From positions 1-21,666 of the forward strand of contig CAYWXK010000057.1 in the NCBI GenBank assembly GCA_964462515.1: DNA of 21,666 bases. Reading direction: 5' to 3'. Positions 16,082 through 21,666 of this stretch are shown one piece after another. Numbering within the stretch: position 1 is the first letter of the stretch; every line of letters starts with the position of its first letter. The position numbers were made by a program, and so were the translations under genes. This DNA is from CAYWXK01 sp964462515. GTDB lineage: Bacteria > Planctomycetota > Phycisphaerae > Sedimentisphaerales > Anaerobacaceae. The notes beneath the pieces were generated by a model, which did not search any database, was not told the origin of the DNA, and saw only the letters and a program-made list of their open reading frames with translations.

Positions 16082-16191
16082 ATTTTTTTAGCAAGATTCA
16101 CAATAATCGCAAAGATAATTCCCCATCGGACTTTTACGGTCTTAATTTTTATAGTCCAAAGTTCTCTTGTCCTGACTCAAATATAGCCCAG

Positions 16192-16908
16192 CTATTTTAC
16201 CTGCCGCTTCTTAAGCGTTACGCCGATACCCTGGTCATGTGTGTGTATAAAATGCGTCTCGAGCTGCGGATTGGTTGTTACGGCCTTAATGTAATCCTGC
16301 ATCGACGAAGCCACATTAGTCGTGTTATGAGCCAGAATCAGCCCGCCGGGACGCACAAGAGGAAGAAGCTTATTGAGATAATCAATATACCCCTCTTTGT
16401 CCGCATCAAGATGAAGGATATCAATCGGCTCATTGAGCTTTGTAACTTCCTTATGAGCATCTCCTTCGATAAGCGTCACGATATTATCCACGCCTGCTCG
16501 CTTGAAATTTTCACGTGCCTGTGCCGCCCGGCTGGCGTCGATTTCGTGAGTGGTCAGCTTGCCTCCCGTCGTTCGCAGCGCCAGACAAAACCAGATACCC
16601 GAGTATCCATTACTGGTGCCAATCTCGACAATATTCTTGGCTCCGACCGCCTCAGTCAATAGCCGTAATACCCTGCCATCCTCCGGCTGGACATTCATCA
16701 TTCCTCTTCGCTGATTCAGGTACATATCTTCGAGCACCTTTAGTATTTTCTCTTCGGCATCAGTAGCAGCCAATGGCGGCGGCTCACGCCACGGTATCGC
16801 ACCAGACTCTGCACTTTGCGACCCGCCACCCGGCCTCTGGGCCACTAAACTTCCTACTCCTGCTAACAAAATCACAGCAGCAATAACAAGTAAAATCTTT
16901 TTTGACAT
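16192..16908 (-). CDS. Signal-peptide SAM-dependent methyltransferase (methyltransferase 2)
   Basis: Paralogue of methyltransferase 1, 238 residues. The start at 16908 is preferred over an in-frame ATG at 16965 because AAAGGAG precedes it and it opens with a signal peptide (MSKKILLVIAAVILLAGVG). The methyltransferase domain (about 50-238) has VEIGTSNGYSG (94-104), HEID (121-124) and LDADKEGY (167-174), again with HN in place of the usual DN metal pair. Most catalytic-domain positions match the paralogue, including the final TLKKRQ-K. It lacks the 35-residue module and has only a short linker after the signal peptide. This points to tandem duplication followed by gain or loss of the module. 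It has its own promoter-like motif. Confidence 0.87.
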   Translation of the reverse strand: MSKKILLVIAAVILLAGVGSLVAQRPGGGSQSAESGAIPWREPPPLAATDAEEKILKVLEDMYLNQRRGMMNVQPEDGRVLRLLTEAVGAKNIVEIGTSNGYSGIWFCLALRTTGGKLTTHEIDASRAAQARENFKRAGVDNIVTLIEGDAHKEVTKLNEPIDILHLDADKEGYIDYLNKLLPLVRPGGLILAHNTTNVASSMQDYIKAVTTNPQLETHFIHTHDQGIGVTLKKRQVK

Positions 16909-16965
16909 TTCTGCTCCTTTCCAAGCCATCTTTTCCTGTAATCTTGCAACGCCCGATTCAGACAA

Positions 16966-16997
16966 ATAAAAGCGAATTCTAATACAAACTTTATTGC
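16966..16997 (-). promoter_or_regulatory. Shared promoter-like motif, methyltransferase 2
   Basis: On the minus strand GCAATAAAG (from 16997) and TTCGCTTTTA (from 16976). CG lies 66 nt before the start codon. See the matching sites at 13522-13552 and 16052-16081. Confidence 0.48.
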
Positions 16998-17026
16998 CTG
17001 CCAGAAAAATTCCGCAAAACAGGTAA

Positions 17027-17473
17027 CTAATCTATCTGGCCGCACACCTTTTCAGTCTCTGTCTTCAATAAACCAAAGTCTTCCTTTTCACTCAAAACCA
17101 CCCACGCCCGCCAGTCTCTTTTACATATCCGCACCGGCTCAATCGGTTTTACACCTTGTAGCCAGACAAGAAACCCAAATCCGCAATTCATTTTGCTGCG
17201 CCAATACCCGTCATCTGCACAAATATGCTGATTATATTGCTGCTTTAGCTGGGTTATTTTATCCGGCGTCAGGTTCTCAAAATTTTTTACCGCTGCCACA
17301 GTTGCCATAGCACAAACCGGCCCGGAGCTTAATTTCAGGAACAATTTATCATTTGGCAAAACTCGCCCAAAACCGTGATGTCTTGTCCTGGTGAAACGCG
17401 ATTCGATTTTCTTTCGGCCTTCTAAAATCGCATCCAGATACAACTTTTTCAAAATTACTAAATGATAATTCAT
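17027..17473 (-). CDS. ASCH-domain protein
   Basis: Small cytosolic protein of 148 residues. The N-terminal half matches the ASCH (ASC-1 homology) fold: a first strand LVILKKLYLDAI, then GRKKIESRF (19-27, the conserved G-x-K-x-x-E-x-R patch lining the binding groove), then a DKLFLKLSSG strand followed by an AMATVAAV strand. ASCH proteins are linked to RNA or modified-nucleoside binding, sometimes with amidohydrolase activity; which applies here is unknown. Its start overlaps a possible short upstream frame (TGATG), and GAAGGGA gives a Shine-Dalgarno at slightly long spacing. Last gene of a minus-strand run with the GNAT and homocysteine methyltransferase genes. Confidence 0.75.
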   Translation of the reverse strand: MNYHLVILKKLYLDAILEGRKKIESRFTRTRHHGFGRVLPNDKLFLKLSSGPVCAMATVAAVKNFENLTPDKITQLKQQYNQHICADDGYWRSKMNCGFGFLVWLQGVKPIEPVRICKRDWRAWVVLSEKEDFGLLKTETEKVCGQID

Positions 17474-17574
17474 CAGTTAGTAATCCCTTCTAAGATAAGA
17501 CCATTATCCTTTTCAACTGACAAGCCTATCATTGTAATAAACCTTGCTCGGCACCACATCTTGTATTTCTTTCA

Positions 17575-18366
17575 TCATAAGTTAAGTTCAGCCACAAATT
17601 CACCATAAGAGGCAATGACTTCAAAGCCCAATTTCTTATAGCACTTCAGCGCCCCTTTGTTATCAGCCTTGACATTAAGCCCTATATGGTCAATTTCTTT
17701 CAGCAATGATTTGCATATCCGGGCAGTGACGGTCGCGGCATATCCTCTGTTTCTATATTCCGGGTCAGTAACGATATTACCCAGAGCGGCAACACGATAT
17801 TCGTGGGAAAATATATGCACTCCACCCACGCTAATAAGTTTGTCCGATTGCCGAATTCCATAATACTGGTTTGTATCTAACATCCTCGGTTCAAAGTAAT
17901 TACCGGGATAAGATTTTTGAAAAAGCTTGACAATTTCGCCGGCATCCGGGACCGACAGAGCTATGACCTCAGAGGTATCGATTTTATTTAGCTCTGATAC
18001 ATCAGCCAGGGCCATTTTATAATGCTCACCGAAAGGTTTTAGGGAATAATGCTTTGCTAAAATTGGCTCTAAACCCGGGCTCAGATGAGCATAAAAACGC
18101 CGTGGCAAAATTGAAATTAAACCAGACAAAAGCTCTTCTGCATAACGAATCTTTTCATTCTCGGCGATAGAATGAAGGCAGGGTAAATTTCCGCCGGTAT
18201 ATATCAAAGCGATGGATTGAATTTCTGCTCTATCAACCCACGCATACCAGGATGTGTATGGCCAGAAGAAATCGTCCAGGTCTCCGAGTGCGTAAATGTT
18301 TAGATATACGTTCCCGCGAAGAAACGTTTCAATTTTGCTTCTTTCGTGCAAACAAACTGCCTTCAT
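17575..18366 (-). CDS. GNAT-family N-acetyltransferase
   Basis: Protein of 263 residues with a C-terminal GNAT domain: the beta-4 strand and acetyl-CoA pyrophosphate loop are at LGNIVTDPEYRNRGYA (195-210, the R-x-x-G-x-A pattern), and NVKADNKGALKCYKKLGF (231-248) is the typical distal helix. The N-terminal 120 residues look like a second, degenerate acetyltransferase-like half. It transfers an acetyl group to an unknown amine. Its ATG overlaps the stop of the upstream homocysteine methyltransferase gene (ATGA), implying translational coupling. Confidence 0.88.
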   Translation of the reverse strand: MKAVCLHERSKIETFLRGNVYLNIYALGDLDDFFWPYTSWYAWVDRAEIQSIALIYTGGNLPCLHSIAENEKIRYAEELLSGLISILPRRFYAHLSPGLEPILAKHYSLKPFGEHYKMALADVSELNKIDTSEVIALSVPDAGEIVKLFQKSYPGNYFEPRMLDTNQYYGIRQSDKLISVGGVHIFSHEYRVAALGNIVTDPEYRNRGYAATVTARICKSLLKEIDHIGLNVKADNKGALKCYKKLGFEVIASYGEFVAELNL

Positions 18367-19241
18367 TTTCCCCCCTCGTCAAATAAGCTGGCCACTGCCC
18401 GAATATGCTCCGGCGTCGTGCCGCAGCATCCGCCCACAAGTTTTGCGCCGGCTTTAATACATTCCTTAATACCCGCTGCAAACTCGCCTGGTGACATTTC
18501 AAAGACTGTTTCATTGTCAATTAACCTGGGCTTGCCGGCGTTGGGCTGTGCTAAAATTGGCAGTTTCGTCGCTGAACGAAGCAGCGACACGATAACAGCC
18601 ATCTGGGCTGGGTCAACATCGCCGCAATTGGCCCCGATAACATCCGCTCCCGCATCGGTAAGCATCTTTGCACAGTCTTTTGCGGTGTTACCCATAATTG
18701 TCCTGCCGCCGTTCGCCTCGGTTTTAAACGCCATCGAAACAATCGCAGGCAGCGGGAAGTTGTCTTTGCAAGCGCCAAGGGCGCAGAGAGCTTCGTGCAA
18801 ATCAAACATCGTCTCAATGATAAATCCATTCACTCCGGCCTCCGCCAGCACTTCTGCCTGTTCCTTGAATGTATCATAGAACTGCTCTTTTGTATAATCG
18901 CCATACGGCTCAAGCAGTTGGCCTGTAGAACTGATGTCGCCAAGCACATATAGCTTATCAACTGCGGCCTGCCTTGCCAATTCTGCCCCGGCCCGGTTCA
19001 CCTCTTGCACCGACACGCCTACGTTGTGCGTCTCAATATAAATCCGATTCATTGTCAGAGTATTTGTAGTCAGGACATTACATCCGCAATTTGCATACTC
19101 TCGATGAATCTTTAGCACATCCTGCGGCGTATCAATGTTATTGCGGCCTCGGGACATCAAGCCTCTCTTATCGAGCTGCGTCCCCATTGCCCCATCGAGC
19201 AGGACAACTTCTTGCCTTTTCAAAAATTCCAGGAAATTCAT
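18363..19241 (-). CDS. Homocysteine S-methyltransferase family protein
   Basis: Cytosolic zinc-dependent methyltransferase of 292 residues, equivalent to the homocysteine-binding barrel of MetH/BHMT. The opening LLDGAMGTQLDKRG (14-27) and the zinc ligands Cys206 (GANCG) and Cys272-Cys273 (GGCCGTTPEH) are intact. It transfers a methyl group to homocysteine to make methionine; the donor (S-methylmethionine, betaine or methylcobalamin from a partner) cannot be told. No cobalamin or folate domains follow, so it is the stand-alone form. The Shine-Dalgarno is weak. First gene of the run with the GNAT gene, divergent from rmuC. A supply of methionine, hence SAM, is a loose link to the nearby methyltransferases. 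Confidence 0.92.
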   Translation of the reverse strand: MNFLEFLKRQEVVLLDGAMGTQLDKRGLMSRGRNNIDTPQDVLKIHREYANCGCNVLTTNTLTMNRIYIETHNVGVSVQEVNRAGAELARQAAVDKLYVLGDISSTGQLLEPYGDYTKEQFYDTFKEQAEVLAEAGVNGFIIETMFDLHEALCALGACKDNFPLPAIVSMAFKTEANGGRTIMGNTAKDCAKMLTDAGADVIGANCGDVDPAQMAVIVSLLRSATKLPILAQPNAGKPRLIDNETVFEMSPGEFAAGIKECIKAGAKLVGGCCGTTPEHIRAVASLFDEGGK

Positions 19242-19321
19242 ATTGAAAAACCGTTAAATCTTTGCCCCAAAACGATACACTGCCCCACCCCACATAGCAA
19301 GATATATTTGTGCTTTGGCCT

Positions 19322-19350
19322 TTGACGAACTGCTCATAAAGCTCTATAAT
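19322..19350 (+). promoter_or_regulatory. Sigma-70-type promoter of rmuC
   Basis: TTGACG (19322-19327), a 17-bp spacer and a perfect TATAAT (19345-19350), about 30 nt upstream of the rmuC start codon. It is the best vegetative promoter in the window. Confidence 0.8.
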
Positions 19351-19379
19351 CCAGGCGGTCTTTTTTAAGGATAAAGAGG

Positions 19380-20414
19380 ATGAACTCGATTCTAATTGCA
19401 ATAGTAGTCGTTTTACTTATAGCAGTCCTGGGTCTTTTGGTCTGGCTTATCAGCACAAGTTTTGCCAGTAGAAAAGAGATTGCTGGCCAGGCTTCCGGTA
19501 TCGGTCTTTTGCAGCAGCAGCTCGAAGCTCTAAAAGCAGCTCAGGACAAAACTTCACAAGATTTGCAAAGGTCTTTGCAAACAGGGCAAACTGCACTCAC
19601 CCAGAGTTTGCAGGCAAGTCAGCAGACGCTAAGCAAGCTGCACACACAAATCGGTGAGCTTCAGGGAACAAGCACGCAAATGATGCGGGTCGGCGATGAA
19701 GTCCGCCGGCTGCAAGATATTTTGAGCAGCCCCAAGCTGCGTGGGCAGATGGGCGAATGGTCGCTGGAGAACCTGCTGGCGCAAATCTTGCCTAAAGGTA
19801 GTTATAACCTCCAGTACACTTTCAAAGATGGCAAAATGGTCGATGCACTAATACAGTTGGCTGACTTTTCCGTCCCCATCGACGCCAAGTTCCCGCTGCC
19901 TGCGTTTGAGAAGCTCGTAAAGGCTGAAACCGATGACGAAAAAACCAAACTTCGCAGGCAGTTTCTCAAGGATTGCACAACCCACATAGATACAATCGCT
20001 GCCAACTATATCAGGCCCGCCGAGGGCACGCTCGATTTTGCGATAATGTATATACCCGCCGAGAATGTCTATTACGAAACGATAGTCAAGTATGCCGGCG
20101 AAACGCAGGATATTTTGGCATACTCCTTAGATAAAAAGGTCATTCCTGTCTCGCCGAACCTTTTGTATGTATATCTTATGACGGTGGCGATGGGTCTGCA
20201 CGGCTTGCAGATTGAAAAGCAGGCAGCCGAAATCCGACAGAACCTAAAAACACTCAACGCCTCCTTCGCTGATTATGTCTCACATTGGGATGTGCTTGGC
20301 AAACACCTGCGAAATGCTTACAGCCAGTATGATGAAGCCGATAAAAAACTCGACCGCTTCGGATTGCAACTGGAGCAGATACAAGGTGAAAAAACGCCAG
20401 AATCGCAAACATAA
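19380..20414 (+). CDS. rmuC: DNA recombination protein RmuC homologue
   Basis: Protein of 344 residues: an N-terminal membrane segment (about 4-27), a coiled-coil region rich in Gln and Leu (about 40-120), then the RmuC nuclease-like domain, recognisable by LRGQMGEWSLENLL, VDALIQL, VPIDAKFPLPAFEKL and the later AIMYIPAENVYYE and VIPVSPNLLYVYL. RmuC limits inversions at short inverted repeats in E. coli and belongs to the PD-(D/E)XK nuclease-like group; that is of interest in a region so rich in inverted repeats. The start is preceded by AGGATAAAGAGG. The last codons recur as a diverged copy at 20702-20749. Confidence 0.92.
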   Translation: MNSILIAIVVVLLIAVLGLLVWLISTSFASRKEIAGQASGIGLLQQQLEALKAAQDKTSQDLQRSLQTGQTALTQSLQASQQTLSKLHTQIGELQGTSTQMMRVGDEVRRLQDILSSPKLRGQMGEWSLENLLAQILPKGSYNLQYTFKDGKMVDALIQLADFSVPIDAKFPLPAFEKLVKAETDDEKTKLRRQFLKDCTTHIDTIAANYIRPAEGTLDFAIMYIPAENVYYETIVKYAGETQDILAYSLDKKVIPVSPNLLYVYLMTVAMGLHGLQIEKQAAEIRQNLKTLNASFADYVSHWDVLGKHLRNAYSQYDEADKKLDRFGLQLEQIQGEKTPESQT

Positions 20415-20440
20415 TTGACAAAGATGACCACTCAAATAAA

Positions 20441-20701
20441 ATGGCAACAATAAAAGAAGTGAAAAATAAGAACAAAACTATGATTTGTCGGACCTGTGGA
20501 GGTAAGTTAGAGAAGCTCATTACAAATCTGCCGTTCAAAATTAACGATAATTCCATCGTCATCATCAAAGGACTGCCCGTCCTGCAATGTCAAAATTGCA
20601 GCGAATATCTCATTGAAGATGCGGTGATGGAGAAGGTTGATGCTATATTAGGCAGAATCGAGAAAACAGCCGAACTCGAAGTCCTCAGCTACGCCGTATA
20701 G
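20441..20701 (+). CDS. YgiT-type zinc-finger protein (orphan antitoxin-like)
   Basis: Small protein of 86 residues with two CxxC knuckles (Cys16/Cys19 and Cys50/Cys53), the YgiT/MqsA N-terminal zinc-finger pattern, followed by a helical tail that continues toward a dimer or DNA-binding part in longer homologues. Such proteins are usually antitoxins beside a small toxin gene; no toxin ORF is visible here. The start is uncertain: ATG at 20441 adds a Lys-rich extension, ATG at 20480 fits family length better, and neither has a clear Shine-Dalgarno. The gene is sandwiched between the rmuC 3' end and a diverged copy of that end, suggesting insertion. Confidence 0.72.
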   Translation: MATIKEVKNKNKTMICRTCGGKLEKLITNLPFKINDNSIVIIKGLPVLQCQNCSEYLIEDAVMEKVDAILGRIEKTAELEVLSYAV

Positions 20702-20812
20702 AAAAAACTCGACTGCTTCGCAATGCAACTGGAACAAATACAGGGCGAAATAGGGGGACCGGAGATAAAATCTTTACCACAGAAATACAGTAAAAAAATG
20801 ACCACGATTTGA
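20702..20812 (+). pseudogene. Diverged copy of the rmuC 3' end
   Basis: Positions 20702-20749 match rmuC 20343-20390 at 41 of 48 nt; the encoded peptides share 13 of 16 residues (KKLD-x-F...QLEQIQGE), and four of the seven changes are synonymous. The frame runs on to a stop at 20810-20812. It has no start and directly follows the YgiT-type stop codon in the same frame. It looks like the tail of another rmuC allele left by insertion or by duplication and deletion. Confidence 0.75.
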
Positions 20813-20839
20813 TATTTAGCCTGCCGTTTTACGGCAGGT
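20812..20839. repeat. 28-nt hairpin repeat, copy 2 (upstream of trxA)
   Basis: 26 of 28 positions are identical to 7836-7863. The stem is longer here (CCTGCCGT / ACGGCAGG, loop TTT). It overlaps the stop of the rmuC-tail remnant and lies 35 nt before the trxA -35 box. Confidence 0.7.
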
Positions 20840-20873
20840 TTGGACACGCACCGAAAAAGAACCGCAAACATAT

Positions 20874-20902
20874 TTGACACAAACCATTTTGCCCCTTAAT
20901 AT
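20874..20902 (+). promoter_or_regulatory. Sigma-70-type promoter of trxA
   Basis: TTGACA (20874-20879), 17-bp spacer, TAATAT (20897-20902). This gives a leader of about 60 nt before the trxA start codon. Confidence 0.7.
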
Positions 20903-20969
20903 CTGGTTTTGATTCTTGTCCGCCTTTGGCGGATTGATTTTTGATACTCTTTGCTGTAAGGAGACGGCA

Positions 20970-21308
20970 ATGGAAGAAGTAAAGCCAATCAACATTGGCG
21001 ATGACCAGTTTGACAGTGAAGTTCTAAAGGCAGAAGTGCCGGTGCTTGTGGATTTCTGGGCGCCGTGGTGCGGCCCGTGCAGAATGGCAGGGCCGGTTTT
21101 AGAAAAAGTAGCCGAAGAATACAGCGGGAAAGTAAAGGTCTGTAAGGTCAACGTCGAAGACCAGCGTGAAACCGCTATCGCAAACGGCATTATGAGCATA
21201 CCCACATTAAACTTTTATAAAAATGGCGAGCTTGTTGACCAGATGACCGGCGTAACCCCCAACTACGAATCCGACATCAAGAAAAAGTTAGATTCCCAGT
21301 TGGAATAA
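20970..21308 (+). CDS. trxA: Thioredoxin
   Basis: Cytosolic thiol-disulfide reductant of 112 residues. The classic active site WCGPC has Cys34 and Cys37, and cis-Pro78 lies in SIPTL. Start chosen at 20970 because AAGGAG (20958-20963) precedes it; an in-frame ATG at 20916 would add 18 residues unlike the family. The thioredoxin reductase gene follows 185 nt downstream on the same strand, with a palindromic repeat between them that may tune expression of the second gene. Confidence 0.96.
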   Translation: MEEVKPINIGDDQFDSEVLKAEVPVLVDFWAPWCGPCRMAGPVLEKVAEEYSGKVKVCKVNVEDQRETAIANGIMSIPTLNFYKNGELVDQMTGVTPNYESDIKKKLDSQLE

Positions 21309-21327
21309 GAAAGTCTAACAAGGCGAG

Positions 21328-21442
21328 ATTGCTTCGCTTCCGCCTTCGCCAAAGCTACGGCGGACAAGCCGCTCGCAATGACGTGGGGGTGTCATTGCGA
21401 GGAGCCCCGCACCAAGCTTTGGTGCGGGACGACGAAGCAATC
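21328..21442. repeat. Mosaic palindromic element between trxA and trxB
   Basis: Outer arms GATTGCTTCG (21328-21337) and CGAAGCAATC (21433-21442) enclose CTCGCAATGAC/GTCATTGCGAG (21372-21382, 21391-21401), a perfect 10-bp stem CCCGCACCAA/TTGGTGCGGG (21406-21428) and a smaller TCCGCC/GGCGGA hairpin. The CATTGCGAGGAGC...CGAAGCAATC pattern resembles a family I recall as dispersed across many environmental bacteria; the copy count in this genome cannot be seen. Confidence 0.75.
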
Positions 21443-21493
21443 ACCTTGACGATGTAACGCATAAAGTTTTTCATCGTGTTAGAGGCACAAAAT

Positions 21494-21666
21494 AATGCCT
21501 GAATCGAAAATGCCCGACATTTATGATGTCATTATTATTGGCGGAGGCGCGGCAGGGCTAACCGCCGCTATATACACCTCAAGAGAAAACCTCCGCACCC
21601 TGTTATTGGAGAAGATGCTGTGCGGCGGCCGTGCAGCATTGACTGCCCATATAGAAAACTGGCCCG
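21494..21666 (+). CDS. trxB: Thioredoxin reductase, 5' part (runs off the window)
   Basis: The first 57 codons of an FAD-dependent pyridine nucleotide-disulfide oxidoreductase. YDVIIIGGGAAGLTAAIYTS is the FAD-binding GxGxxG/A loop, followed by a GG segment and AHIENWP, typical of thioredoxin reductase N-termini. It would reduce the adjacent thioredoxin with NADPH. The start is ATG 21494 with AGAGG about 10 nt upstream; ATG 21509 is an alternative. The redox-active CxxC lies beyond the window edge. Confidence 0.85.

Noticed and set aside
16012..16662. 216-codon open frame on the plus strand
   Set aside because: Antisense to methyltransferase 2 and across the promoter of methyltransferase 1; no family features.
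20441..20701. Complete toxin-antitoxin pair with the YgiT-type gene
   Set aside because: No toxin-sized frame lies between rmuC and this gene or just after it, so only an orphan antitoxin-like protein can be claimed.

Overview
The window (about 21.7 kb, moderate G+C) looks like chromosomal DNA of an environmental Planctomycetota bacterium, probably Phycisphaerae-like. This is inferred from gene content: a Tat-exported Gfo/Idh/MocA oxidoreductase, a large exported GH38-type hydrolase, an exported PQQ-type beta-propeller, a PAS-rich hybrid kinase, a short GSI-alpha glutamine synthetase, and many dispersed palindromic repeats. Verrucomicrobiota-type hosts are not excluded. I see no rRNA, tRNA, insertion sequence, CRISPR array or phage gene.

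Layout. 1-4.9 kb: Gfo/Idh oxidoreductase (+) convergent with a GH38-like alpha-mannosidase (-), sharing a terminator-like hairpin. 4.9-7.4 kb: a CheY-like response regulator followed by a REC-PAS-PAS-HisKA-HATPase kinase (-). 7.35-8.15 kb: an 804-bp gene-free stretch with inverted repeats, a sigma-54-like promoter candidate and the leader of glnA (+, 8.15-9.5 kb). 9.7-16.9 kb: a run of six minus-strand genes, five encoding exported proteins: two paralogous signal-peptide methyltransferases, an APC permease, a PQQ-like propeller, an alkaline-phosphatase-superfamily protein and an Arg/Glu/Pro-rich protein. It ends in a clear intrinsic terminator. 17.0-19.2 kb: homocysteine S-methyltransferase, GNAT acetyltransferase and ASCH protein (-), tightly packed. 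19.4-21.7 kb: rmuC, a YgiT-type zinc-finger protein, trxA and the start of trxB (+).

The most novel signal is in the 9.7-16.9 kb run. Three otherwise unrelated exported proteins (methyltransferase 1, the phosphatase-like protein and the Arg/Glu-rich protein) carry the same gap-free 35-residue, probably helical module. It sits at the N-terminus, the C-terminus and the middle, respectively. Three transcription units there also share a promoter-like motif (GCAATA, 16-17 bp, CGTC/CGCT) at an almost identical distance from the start codon. I read this as a co-regulated extracytoplasmic locus built around a shared, undescribed module; its function is unknown.

A second theme is repeats inside reading frames. 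One hairpin repeat supplies the probable signal peptide of the GH38 protein (a second copy lies about 210 bp away), another makes an in-frame insertion in the kinase ATPase domain, and two smaller palindromes are also translated. In addition, a diverged copy of the rmuC 3' end lies just beyond the orphan YgiT-type gene, a footprint of insertion or duplication.
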